A stretch of DNA of 5,160 nucleotides from Streptosporangiaceae bacterium. Lineage in GTDB: Bacteria; Actinomycetota; Actinomycetes; Streptosporangiales; Streptosporangiaceae. The stretch lies in the NCBI GenBank assembly GCA_030043395.1, contig JASHXW010000341.1:1-5160 (forward strand), in the 5' to 3' direction. This document shows, piece by piece, positions 1-5,160 of this stretch (position 1 is the stretch's first letter; each line of letters starts with the position of its first letter). The notes beneath the pieces are model-generated. The model was not told the DNA's origin. It was given only the letters and a program-made list of their open reading frames with translations, and made no database searches. Made by a program: the position numbers and the translations under genes.

Positions 1-390
1 GGTCACGCCCCGCTCGGCAAGCCAGGCTGTCAGCGACTGACCCGTCGTGCTGGCCACCGCTTCGAATCCGCTGTAGGCCGCCGCGTACTCGCCCTTGACG
101 AACACCTCTTCAACACCGCTGGTGTCCAGCGCCGGATGAAGCGCGGCGCCAGTCGTCCCGGCCACGCAGTGCGGCGGCCAGCTGTCGGCGAAGTCCGGCT
201 GCTCGGAGAAGTGCGCGCCCGGGTCGACGTGGTGGTCCCGGGTCGCGACGATGTGCGCGTACTCGCCGGCAGCCGGACCTGCGAGGAACCCGGTGATGGC
301 GGCGGCGACCGCGCTGCCCCCGGCCACTGCCAGGGACCCGCCTTCGCAGAAGTCGTTCTGCACGTCGACGATCAGCAGCGCGCGCACCAC
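1..390 (-). CDS. pncA: Nicotinamidase/pyrazinamidase, N-terminal part (cut by window edge)
   Basis: Isochorismatase-fold amidase that hydrolyses nicotinamide to nicotinate and ammonia in cytosolic NAD salvage; in mycobacteria the same enzyme activates pyrazinamide. About 129 residues are visible before the reading frame leaves the window at base 1. Numbered from the second GTG (387), the protein opens VRALLIVDVQNDF and follows mycobacterial PncA closely. It has catalytic Asp8 and Lys98 (in VKGEYAAAYSGFE), and metal ligands Asp51, His53, His59 and His73 (in DHHVDPGAHF and WPPHCV). All but Asp8 sit two residues later than in M. tuberculosis PncA, so there is a two-residue insertion near residue 40. 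The catalytic Cys, expected near residue 140, is off the window. Start: GTG-GTG at 390/387. An AGGA (401-404) lies 10 nt before 390, so 390 is preferred; in-frame GTG 441 and ATG 471 would add a non-conserved extension. The gene is divergent from the metallophosphoesterase gene. Family identity is very secure; the exact start is not. Confidence 0.93.
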   Translation of the reverse strand, partial: MVRALLIVDVQNDFCEGGSLAVAGGSAVAAAITGFLAGPAAGEYAHIVATRDHHVDPGAHFSEQPDFADSWPPHCVAGTTGAALHPALDTSGVEEVFVKGEYAAAYSGFEAVASTTGQSLTAWLAERGVT

Positions 391-481
391 CGGGCGGCGG
401 TCCTGGCCTGTGCCGGGCGTCGATGCTTGATAGTGCGTCACGACACGAAGGCTACGTTCTGCCGGATGCATACTTGCCACG
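391..481. promoter_or_regulatory. Divergent promoter region between pncA and the metallophosphoesterase gene
   Basis: This 91-bp gap separates two divergent starts and must contain promoters for both unless one is expressed from elsewhere. On the plus strand CATACT (469-474) matches TATAAT at four of six positions and ends seven bases before the GTG at 482, which has no Shine-Dalgarno sequence; this spacing fits a leaderless mRNA. On the minus strand TAGCCT (454 down to 449) fits the actinobacterial TANNNT -10 pattern and ends seven bases before an in-frame GTG at 441, giving either a leaderless longer PncA or a short leader to GTG 390. No convincing -35 box is visible for either. The existence of a promoter region is sound by layout; the individual hexamers are weak. 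Confidence 0.4.
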
Positions 482-976
482 GTGAAGGTAGTCGTCCTGT
501 CCGACACGCATGCGCCGCGGCGCTGGCGTCACTGTCCGCCTGCCGTCGCGCGGTCGCTGGCTGACGCGGACCTGATCCTGCACGCCGGAGATGTCTGTAC
601 CGCCAGCGTGCTCGACGAGCTCGCCGGCTTCGCGCCAGTGCGGGCGGTCCTTGGCAACAACGACGGCCCGGACGTGGCGGCATGGGGCGCGCCGCAGGCC
701 GCGGAGCTCGAGCTGGCAGGCCTGCCCGTCGCCATGATTCACGACAGCGGCGCGGCCGCTGGCAGGATTCCCCGGCTGCGTCGTCGCTTCCCGGCAGCGC
801 GGCTCGTGGTATTCGGGCACTCCCACATACCGCTTGACCAGGCCGGCGATGGCCTGCGGATCTTCAATCCCGGGTCGCCTACCGACCGGCGCCGCCAGCC
901 GCACGGAACGTTCGGGATCCTGCGCATCGACGACGGCCGTCTCACTGACGCGCGCATCGTTCCCGTGGACGGGTGA
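482..976 (+). CDS. YfcE/MJ0936-family metallophosphoesterase
   Basis: Small cytosolic calcineurin-like phosphodiesterase of 164 residues, the normal length for the YfcE/MJ0936 group. The dinuclear metal-site motifs are all present and in order: SDTH (Asp8, His10), HAGDV (Asp37), GNND (Asn60), MIHDSG (His87) and FGHSHIPLD (His113, His115), followed by the NPGSPTDRRRQPHGT turn at 129-143. Relatives hydrolyse model phosphodiester substrates with Mn or Ni, but their physiological substrate is generally unknown, so none is claimed here. The start is GTG at 482 because MKVVVLSDTH is the family N-terminus. There is no ribosome binding site in front of it, which suggests leaderless translation. It is divergent from pncA and followed after 64 bp by a gene for a secreted protein on the same strand. 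No truncation or missing ligand is seen. Confidence 0.93.
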   Translation: MKVVVLSDTHAPRRWRHCPPAVARSLADADLILHAGDVCTASVLDELAGFAPVRAVLGNNDGPDVAAWGAPQAAELELAGLPVAMIHDSGAAAGRIPRLRRRFPAARLVVFGHSHIPLDQAGDGLRIFNPGSPTDRRRQPHGTFGILRIDDGRLTDARIVPVDG

Positions 977-988
977 AGGCGACGGGAA

Positions 989-1005
989 GTCCGCGCAAGC
1001 GGGAC
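989..1005 (+). other. Small hairpin between the phosphoesterase and GH12-like genes
   Basis: GTCC-G-C and GCGGGAC pair around a GCAA loop, with one extra G in the right arm. It begins 12 bases after the stop at 976 and ends 35 bases before the next ATG at 1041. It has no T-run, so it could be a weak terminator, an mRNA 3'-end stabiliser, or chance in GC-rich DNA. Confidence 0.25.
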
Positions 1006-1040
1006 CCGCGATTCACCGGATTACGGAAGAATCAGGGCTC

Positions 1041-1769
1041 ATGAGGAAGCTGCTCGCAACATCCGCGTCGGTCGCCGTCCTCGGCATGCTGCTCTTGTGG
1101 GCGAGCCCGGCTGGCGCCTCGCCGCTGCGAACCTGCACGGCCACCAACGGGCAGGCTTGCACCTTCGGGCACTGGATCGTCTACAACAACACCTGGGGGC
1201 CGACTCCCGGGACGTACGTCATACACGCGCATAGCCAGGGCGACTGGAGCGTGACCGCCGACCAGAACGGGGGCGGCGGCTGCGGCGGCTGCGCGGTCGA
1301 AGCCTACGAGTCAGCGCAGTGGGATTACCGGAACGTGCGGTACTCGTCGATCAAGTCCCTGTCCAGCAGCTTCAGCGAGACGATGCCGACCGGGTCGCTG
1401 AAGCGGAACGGCTTCGACGCCGAGGCGGCCTACGACATGTTCCTCAAGGGCTCCGACACCGACGAGGTGATGGTCTGGGTCGACAACCAGGGCCAGACGC
1501 CCGCCGGCAAGCTGTACGGCACCGCGGATATCCGCTCGCAGAAGTTTGCCGTGTATGTATCAGGCGGCACGAAGAGCTTCGTTCTGAAAAAGAATGTGAC
1601 CAGCGGCACGGTCGACTATCTCGCCATCCTGCGCTGGCTGCACGGGCACGGCATGCTCCGATCATCCGATGCGCTGACCCAGTTCAACTTCGGCTGGGAG
1701 ATCTGCGACACCGACGGAAAGGCGCAGACGTTTACCGTGCGCGACCTGAGCCTGCACCAGAAGGTCTGA
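1041..1769 (+). CDS. Secreted GH12-like glycoside hydrolase (beta-glucanase/xyloglucanase type)
   Basis: A 242-residue exported protein. Residues 1-26 form a Sec signal peptide: basic RK, a hydrophobic core VAVLGMLLLWA, and an AGA cleavage site before SPLRTC. The mature part resembles the GH12 beta-jelly-roll family, whose members cut beta-1,4-glucans or xyloglucan. Cues are an early strand WIVYNNTWG (45-53), DEVMVWVDNQGQTPAG (141-156) with Glu142 as probable nucleophile, and FNFGWEI (215-221) with Glu220 as probable acid/base, followed by a TFTV strand. Length fits a single catalytic domain with no binding module. Cys32 and Cys40 may pair. An unusual glycine-rich GGGGCGGC stretch (77-84) adds a CxxC. 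The start is ATG 1041, with GGAAGA at 1025-1030 and AGGG at 1034-1037 upstream; the longer open frame from 834 runs through the previous gene and would bury the signal peptide. Around 1540-1620 codons are less GC-biased (AAA, TAT, GTA). The family call rests on motif memory; substrate is unknown. Confidence 0.72.
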   Translation: MRKLLATSASVAVLGMLLLWASPAGASPLRTCTATNGQACTFGHWIVYNNTWGPTPGTYVIHAHSQGDWSVTADQNGGGGCGGCAVEAYESAQWDYRNVRYSSIKSLSSSFSETMPTGSLKRNGFDAEAAYDMFLKGSDTDEVMVWVDNQGQTPAGKLYGTADIRSQKFAVYVSGGTKSFVLKKNVTSGTVDYLAILRWLHGHGMLRSSDALTQFNFGWEICDTDGKAQTFTVRDLSLHQKV

Positions 1770-1808
1770 CCGCCGCCGACCCCCGGAGGGAGGGCTGGCC
1801 CCCGCGCT
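1770..1808. other. Short gap between convergent genes
   Basis: These 39 bases separate the stop of the GH12-like gene from the stop of the minus-strand propeller gene. They are rich in C and G runs, with only a four-base-pair GGGC/GCCC stem near 1791-1800. I see no convincing bidirectional terminator, so transcripts from the two genes may overlap at their 3' ends. Confidence 0.4.
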
Positions 1809-2834
1809 CTATGAACTCGGGGTTGTCGCCGACTGGTACTCGATGCTGTCCGAGGTTTGGGCCTTGTAGACCGCGTACAAGGTGGTGCTGATATTGGCGA
1901 TGACCGGCCCGGTGCTCGTGGTGGCCGAAGGTATGGTCGCCTGCCCGGTCCAGCTGCTCGGGCTGAAGCTCGAGGAGCTGAAGTCGCTCACCTCGTCGAA
2001 GAAGACGTCGTCCGTATGGGTGCCCTTCCAGGCCAGGTACATGGTCTCGCCCGGAGCAGCGCTCATGAAGTCCAGAGAAGGCGCGGCATTGGTCCCCGCC
2101 TGCGGCACCGCCCCGATCGTCTCGAAGCCGAGGAAGCCCAGGATGCCGTAGTCGACCGCTCCGCTCGATGTGGTCCAGGCGAACGCGAGGGGTGCCGCTG
2201 AAAGCCCGGTCGGCGCGATCGTGGGGCTGAAGCTGGTGGCGTTCGAGACGGCGTCCTCCTGAGTTGCCCAAGTCGCGCCGCTGGTCGAGGAATACCAGAT
2301 GTTGTCGGTGGAGTGACCTTTCCACGCCACCCACAAGTCGCCCGACGCAACGGTCACAGCGGGAGTCGTGCTCGACTCGCCTGTGCCCCATGACCCGCTC
2401 ACTGTCTGGGTCGCCTGCCACTTGCCCTTGACCTTGTCGGTGTACCTGATCTGGCCCGAGCTGTTGATCCAGAAGACGTACAGATGACCCTTGTACACGG
2501 TGATGGCAGGAGCCGAGGTCGTTGCCGGCGTCACGCCCTTGGCCGAGACAGATTCGGTCGACGACCACTTGGTGGTGTGGATGGCATAGTCGATCCCGCC
2601 CTTCGAGGTCGTGTACGCCACGAACAAGCTCGTGCCGGTCGTGCAGGCCGCCGGGGCTAGCGAGGACGACGCCTTCGGCACAGAATGCTGGCCGCCCCAT
2701 GACCCGTCCGGGTGCCTGACAGCAGCCAGCGCCGGGGTGGCCAGGCACACTCCCGCCACCAGCGCTCCCGCCGTGAGCACTTGCGCGAGGCGGAACCGTC
2801 TTGTGGTTGAACCAGTGTGATGGACTCGGTTCAT
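1809..2834 (-). CDS. Secreted protein with six degenerate beta-propeller repeats, function unknown
   Basis: A 341-residue exported protein that I cannot assign to a named family. Residues 1-38 are a signal peptide (RRFRLAQ, then LTAGALVAGVCLATPALA), probably cleaved after ALA. The rest is built from repeats of about 45-58 residues with the pattern (A/S/T)P-x-hydrophobic, then LYVxW or similar, then a short turn and I-x-Y, often closed by a W strand. Repeats: 58-106 (LFVAY, IDYAI), 107-156 (LYVFW, IRYTD, KW), 157-201 (LWVAW, IWYSS, TW), 202-249 (LAFAW, VDYGI), 250-307 (MYLAW, VFFDE, SW) and 308-341 (LYAVY, IEYQS). The last repeat lacks its outer strand, while residues 45-55 (SWGGQHSVPKA) resemble that strand, suggesting ring closure of a six-bladed propeller. 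Six-bladed lectins and sialidase-like propellers are possible analogues; no catalytic signature is visible. Start ATG 2834 is set by GGAGGG four bases upstream; ATG 2861 has no such site. The gene has its own upstream region after a terminator. Confidence 0.85.
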   Translation of the reverse strand: MNRVHHTGSTTRRFRLAQVLTAGALVAGVCLATPALAAVRHPDGSWGGQHSVPKASSSLAPAACTTGTSLFVAYTTSKGGIDYAIHTTKWSSTESVSAKGVTPATTSAPAITVYKGHLYVFWINSSGQIRYTDKVKGKWQATQTVSGSWGTGESSTTPAVTVASGDLWVAWKGHSTDNIWYSSTSGATWATQEDAVSNATSFSPTIAPTGLSAAPLAFAWTTSSGAVDYGILGFLGFETIGAVPQAGTNAAPSLDFMSAAPGETMYLAWKGTHTDDVFFDEVSDFSSSSFSPSSWTGQATIPSATTSTGPVIANISTTLYAVYKAQTSDSIEYQSATTPSS

Positions 2835-2838
2835 CTGG

Positions 2839-2844
2839 CCCTCC
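2839..2844 (-). promoter_or_regulatory. Ribosome binding site deciding the propeller gene start
   Basis: GGAGGG on the minus strand ends four bases before ATG 2834. It lies downstream of the alternative in-frame ATG at 2861, so it supports the shorter, 341-residue protein whose signal peptide has a normal n-region. Confidence 0.8.
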
Positions 2845-2867
2845 GGGCAGCCATTTAGCAATTTGAG

Positions 2868-2896
2868 CTCGCTACGGCGAGAATCCTGCCGGATTC
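2868..2896 (-). promoter_or_regulatory. Two abutting inverted repeats upstream of the secreted propeller gene
   Basis: CTCGC-TACG-GCGAG (2868-2881) and GAATCC-TGCC-GGATTC (2881-2896) are both perfect inverted repeats with four-base spacers, and they share base 2881. They lie 34-62 bp before ATG 2834. On the minus strand a TAGGCT (2902 down to 2897), matching the TANNNT -10 pattern, immediately precedes them, so a transcript start near 2890 would fall inside the second repeat. This geometry suits a repressor operator at the start site or paired 5'-leader hairpins. No -35 box is recognised. The repeats are seen directly; the role is inferred. Confidence 0.35.
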
Positions 2897-2945
2897 AGCC
2901 TAACTCGCTCAGCGCGTGGCGGGCCTGGGCTAGGGCCAGAAACCG

Positions 2946-2977
2946 GGGGCTGGCCAGCGGAGCCACTGACCAGCCCC
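2946..2977 (-). terminator. Hairpin terminator after the YVTN propeller gene
   Basis: GGGGCTGG (2946-2953) and CCAGCCCC (2970-2977) form a perfect eight-base-pair stem with a 16-base loop that can pair further (2955-2957 with 2966-2968). On the minus strand the stem starts nine bases after the TGA at 2987-2989 and is followed by a weak T-containing tail (GGTTTCTGG). U-poor hairpins like this are usual terminators in high-GC actinobacteria. It separates the phosphoesterase-YVTN operon from the next minus-strand gene. Confidence 0.68.
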
Positions 2978-2986
2978 TCGCTCATT

Positions 2987-4237
2987 TCAGTGACCTGACT
3001 TGTTGCGGCTCGCGCGCTGGCTTGGCGCTTGAGGCGCGTTCGACCCCGGCGTCGGGGTCTTCAGCATGACGATCGCGGTCGGCTCGTCCCCGTCACCTGA
3101 GTTGGGGCCGGCGCCACCGACGTTGAGGCTCCCGACTTCCTTCAGCGTGGCCGTGTCGTACACGGTCAGGACGGCTGATGTCAGCCCGCCAACCCACAGC
3201 TGCGAGCCATTCGGGGTCAGGGCCAGCGAGACCGGGTCCCCGGCGAGATGGATCGTGGATGTCACGGTGTCTGAGCTAGTGCTGATCACCGACACCTCGT
3301 CGGAGTCGCCGTCGGCGACGTACAGCGTGCCGCCGTTGGCGGAAAGCGCCAGCTGCCACGGAAGCTGGCCGACGCTGATGGTGCCGGTCACCGCGTCGGT
3401 CGCGGCGCTGATGACGGCGACCTCGTTCTGCTGGGTGTTCGTGACGTACAGGGTGCTGCCGTCCGGGGACACTGCGACGCTCTCCGGGTCGCCAAGGCCC
3501 GTGATCGTGCTGACGACGGTCTGGGTCGCCGTGTCGTACACGGTCAGGCCCGCCGACGTGGTCACGAAGGCTTGCGCTCCGCTCGGCGAGAACGCGATGT
3601 CGGTGGGACCGCCGCTAAGCGGCAGCTTGACGAGGACCTTGTCGGTCGCCGTGGAGATCACGCTGATCCCGGACGGCGCATTCGGCGCGGTCTGCGGGCC
3701 GGTGTCGGCCACCCACAACTGGGTGCCGTCGGGGGTGACGGCCAGGTTGCCCGGGTTCAGGCCGACGTTGATCAGCTTCTCCGGCGGGTCGTAGTACTTC
3801 GCCGGTGAGAGCTTGCTCGAGTTGATCACGGCCACCGTGGAGTTGCCGGCGTCGGCGAAGTACAAGGTACTGCCGTGCACCGCGATCCCCTCGTTGGTCG
3901 AGGAGTAGTTGAAGTCCCCGGGATCGTTAGGCACCTGGGTGTCGCCCACGTTGTAGGTCTGGACGATCTCGCAGTTCTTCGTGTTGATGGCGGCAAAGGC
4001 CTGGTACCCGGATTCGGAGACGTACGCCGCGCCCTTCGGCCCGCTGCAGCTAGACGAAACCAGGTGCGCTCGCCGGGCTGAGGCCGCGGCCGGGCCCGCG
4101 CCAGCCGACGTGACGTGCTCCCCGACCAGGACGCCGAGGGCAGCCAGCACCGCGGCAGCAGTGACGGACGCGATCACAACGTAGCCGCGCCGGCGCGGCC
4201 GTACCGCGGCAGTGCCAGATGAGTCGCCTCGTGCCAT
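2987..4237 (-). CDS. Membrane-anchored or secreted YVTN/YncE-type seven-bladed beta-propeller protein
   Basis: A 416-residue protein. A basic RPRRR (13-17) precedes one hydrophobic segment (about 19-39), either an N-in membrane anchor or an uncleaved or late-cleaved signal, so the rest is outside the cell. Seven YVTN-type blades follow, entered near residues 67, 114, 162, 211, 251, 293 and 335. Typical units are PESVAVSPDGSTLYVTN (251-267) followed by EVAVISAATDAVTGTI (272-287). The last three units repeat every 42 residues exactly. Cys64 and Cys89 in the first blade could form a disulfide. The tail (393-416) is low-complexity, rich in Pro, Ser, Arg and Lys. YVTN propellers usually act as binding or scaffold domains; no catalytic site is visible. 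The start is ATG 4237, with GGAGGT at 4247-4252 nine bases upstream. GTG 4246 would overlap the previous stop but has no spacing from that site. The gene begins five bases after the phosphoesterase gene, so the two are very likely co-transcribed and translationally coupled. Confidence 0.9.
   Translation of the reverse strand: MARGDSSGTAAVRPRRRGYVVIASVTAAAVLAALGVLVGEHVTSAGAGPAAASARRAHLVSSSCSGPKGAAYVSESGYQAFAAINTKNCEIVQTYNVGDTQVPNDPGDFNYSSTNEGIAVHGSTLYFADAGNSTVAVINSSKLSPAKYYDPPEKLINVGLNPGNLAVTPDGTQLWVADTGPQTAPNAPSGISVISTATDKVLVKLPLSGGPTDIAFSPSGAQAFVTTSAGLTVYDTATQTVVSTITGLGDPESVAVSPDGSTLYVTNTQQNEVAVISAATDAVTGTISVGQLPWQLALSANGGTLYVADGDSDEVSVISTSSDTVTSTIHLAGDPVSLALTPNGSQLWVGGLTSAVLTVYDTATLKEVGSLNVGGAGPNSGDGDEPTAIVMLKTPTPGSNAPQAPSQRASRNKSGH
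3150..3548 (-). repeat. Two identical 21-base copies inside the YVTN gene
   Basis: Bases 3150-3170 and 3528-3548 are identical over 21 positions and exactly 378 bp (126 codons, three blades of 42 residues) apart. They encode the LTVYDTA strand at residues 231-237 and 357-363. Each contains the perfect inverted repeat CCGTGT-CGT-ACACGG (3151-3165 and 3529-3543). The rest of the blades has diverged at the DNA level. Confidence 0.7.
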
Positions 4238-4242
4238 GTCAC

Positions 4243-5160
4243 TCACACCTCCGCTGCCGTCTGCTCGGCTATTCCGTGGCGGACCGGTTTCGTGCCCTTT
4301 CCCTGGACAGGGAACGTCTGCTTCTTGCCGGGAATGGGAGGCAGCTTGAGGTGGCGGACTTCCTGCTCCGCCATCTCCAGCTCCTTGACCGTGCTGGGTA
4401 GCCGCGGCACGTTCGTGTTCGCCGTGGCGCCGAGGGCAGTGGTGAAGTCACCGACTGTCTTGCGCCGCCAGGCGCTGATGTTGGGGTTGCGAACGCCAGT
4501 CACCAGCTCGAGCAGCCGGGTCACCGAGGTGTGGTCGAACGTGTCGTGGCAGACGAAGCCGCCCACCGTCCACGGCGAGACGAGGATGCAGGGCACGCGG
4601 AAACCCAGGCCGATCGGCCCGGGCGCCCCGCTGACGCTGAGGTACTCACCGGGCGTGCCCTTGGGGGCCGTCGGCGGCTTGACGTGGTCGAAGAACCCGT
4701 CGTTCTCGTCGTAGACCAGGATGAAGAGCGTCTTGGACCAGACATCGGGGTTCGACGCGATCGCGTTCACCTTGCTGGCGACGTAATCGGCTCCGGCGGC
4801 CGGCATGAAGTCGGGGTACTCGGACTGGAAGGACGTCGGCAGGATCCACGACACGGTCGGAAGCTGGTCGTTCATCGCGTCGTACTCGAACTGGCCGGGC
4901 TGGTAGAAGCGCATCGCGTTCTGGTACAGCGGCGACGAGGTACTCGCGTTCTGGTACTGGTCGAAGTACTCCAGCACGTTGAAGCCGTAGTTGTCGAGTT
5001 CCTGGTACACCTTCCAGGACACGCCAGCGGCTTGCAGGAGCTCCGGATAAGTCTTCCAGGACCAGCCCTCGGCCGGGACGTCGTTCTCGTAGACCGGGCC
5101 GCCGTGCTTGCCGTCCGGATCGATCTGGCCGGTCATCAGGTAGAGCCGGTTCGGCCAGGT
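4243..5160 (-). CDS. Phospholipase C/acid phosphatase-family phosphoesterase (PF04185), C-terminal part
   Basis: The visible 306 residues are the C-terminal portion of a PF04185 phosphoesterase. The frame continues past the window end, and an internal Met at 5136 is not the start because TWPNRLYLM before it belongs to the conserved family block. Counting from the edge: WPNRLYLMTGQIDPDG (2-17), YPELLQAAGVSWKVYQ (38-53), YDENDGFFDHVKPP (150-163, the acidic metal/phosphate motif), VPCILVSPW (189-197), FDHTS (208-212) and VRNPNISAWRR (223-233). Known relatives are usually exported and cleave phosphatidylcholine or other phospholipid head groups, or act as acid phosphatases; the N-terminal nucleophile region and signal peptide lie off the window. 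One oddity is SEYP at 113-116, where relatives usually have SEHP. The C-terminal 60 residues are Lys- and Pro-rich with no membrane segment. Upstream partner in an operon with the YVTN propeller gene. Head-group specificity cannot be told. Confidence 0.9.
   Translation of the reverse strand, partial: TWPNRLYLMTGQIDPDGKHGGPVYENDVPAEGWSWKTYPELLQAAGVSWKVYQELDNYGFNVLEYFDQYQNASTSSPLYQNAMRFYQPGQFEYDAMNDQLPTVSWILPTSFQSEYPDFMPAAGADYVASKVNAIASNPDVWSKTLFILVYDENDGFFDHVKPPTAPKGTPGEYLSVSGAPGPIGLGFRVPCILVSPWTVGGFVCHDTFDHTSVTRLLELVTGVRNPNISAWRRKTVGDFTTALGATANTNVPRLPSTVKELEMAEQEVRHLKLPPIPGKKQTFPVQGKGTKPVRHGIAEQTAAEV
4247..4252 (-). promoter_or_regulatory. Ribosome binding site of the YVTN gene, inside the phosphoesterase gene
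   Basis: GGAGGT on the minus strand overlaps the last sense codons (GAG GTG) of the phosphoesterase gene and ends nine bases before ATG 4237. It therefore favours ATG 4237 over GTG 4246, which directly abuts the motif. Its position means ribosomes finishing the phosphoesterase can restart on the propeller gene. Confidence 0.75.

Noticed and set aside
452..904. Minus-strand open frame (150 codons) opposite the metallophosphoesterase
   Set aside because: Shadow frame of GC-rich DNA; the plus strand carries every metallophosphoesterase motif.
834..1040. In-frame upstream extension of the GH12-like gene starting within the metallophosphoesterase gene
   Set aside because: It overlaps a well-supported gene in another frame, has no family-like sequence, and would place a clear signal peptide at residue 70.
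1770..1808. Bidirectional terminator between the convergent genes
   Set aside because: Only very short stems can be formed from the C and G runs, and there is no T- or A-run on either side.
1732..2748. Long minus-strand open frame (338 codons) overlapping the secreted propeller gene
   Set aside because: It is a different frame of the same strand with Arg/Gly/His-rich, domain-free translation, and it runs into the convergent GH12-like gene.
2790..2807. Possible Tat signal (TRRFRLAQ) in the secreted propeller protein
   Set aside because: The Phe follows the arginine pair directly instead of after one residue, so the Tat consensus is not met; a Sec signal is more likely.
2835..2861. Nine-residue longer start (ATG 2861) for the secreted propeller protein
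   Set aside because: No ribosome binding site precedes it, and the strong GGAGGG lies downstream of it, in front of ATG 2834.
3066..3794. Long plus-strand open frame (242 codons) opposite the YVTN gene
   Set aside because: Its sequence is the antisense shadow of the repeated YVTN blades; no start context or recognisable domain, and the minus-strand protein is convincing.
4238..4246. GTG 4246 as YVTN gene start, with a four-base GTGA overlap with the phosphoesterase stop
   Set aside because: Plausible coupling geometry, but the GGAGGT directly abuts it; ATG 4237 has proper spacing.

Overview
The window is GC-rich, tightly packed DNA with GTG starts, G/C-ending codons and T-poor hairpins. This points to a high-GC Actinomycetota chromosome of the Streptomyces/Streptosporangiales/Catenulispora sort. 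Genus cannot be decided from the sequence alone. I see no mobile element, tRNA, rRNA, CRISPR array or integration scar. All six genes are readable, and two are cut by the window edges.

Left part (1-976): a divergent pair of housekeeping enzymes. On the minus strand is the N-terminal two thirds of a nicotinamidase/pyrazinamidase (pncA; residues align closely with the mycobacterial enzyme). On the plus strand is a complete 164-residue YfcE/MJ0936-type metallophosphoesterase. Their 91-bp shared upstream region probably holds both promoters; each strand has a weak -10-like hexamer placed for a leaderless transcript.

Middle part (1041-2834): two exported proteins in convergent genes 39 bp apart. 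The plus-strand gene (1041-1769) has a Sec signal peptide and a GH12-like beta-glucanase fold with both expected catalytic glutamates. The minus-strand gene (1809-2834) has a signal peptide and six degenerate repeats that look like a six-bladed beta-propeller. The outer strand of its last blade appears to be supplied by the mature N-terminus. No function can be assigned; lectin-like or sialidase-like propellers are the nearest idea.

Right part (2987-5160): a minus-strand operon. The upstream gene (4243 to beyond 5160) is the C-terminal part of a PF04185 phosphoesterase of the phospholipase C/acid phosphatase family. Five bases after its stop comes a membrane-anchored or secreted seven-bladed YVTN/YncE-type propeller protein (2987-4237), whose ribosome binding site lies inside the end of the phosphoesterase gene. 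A strong hairpin at 2946-2977 closes this operon. The two may act together at the cell surface, because YncE-like propellers and PF04185 phosphoesterases are also known as fused proteins.

Four consecutive genes (GH12-like, propeller, YVTN propeller, phosphoesterase) therefore seem to encode exported or surface proteins. That is consistent with an extracellular degradation or envelope locus, but no single named system is evident.
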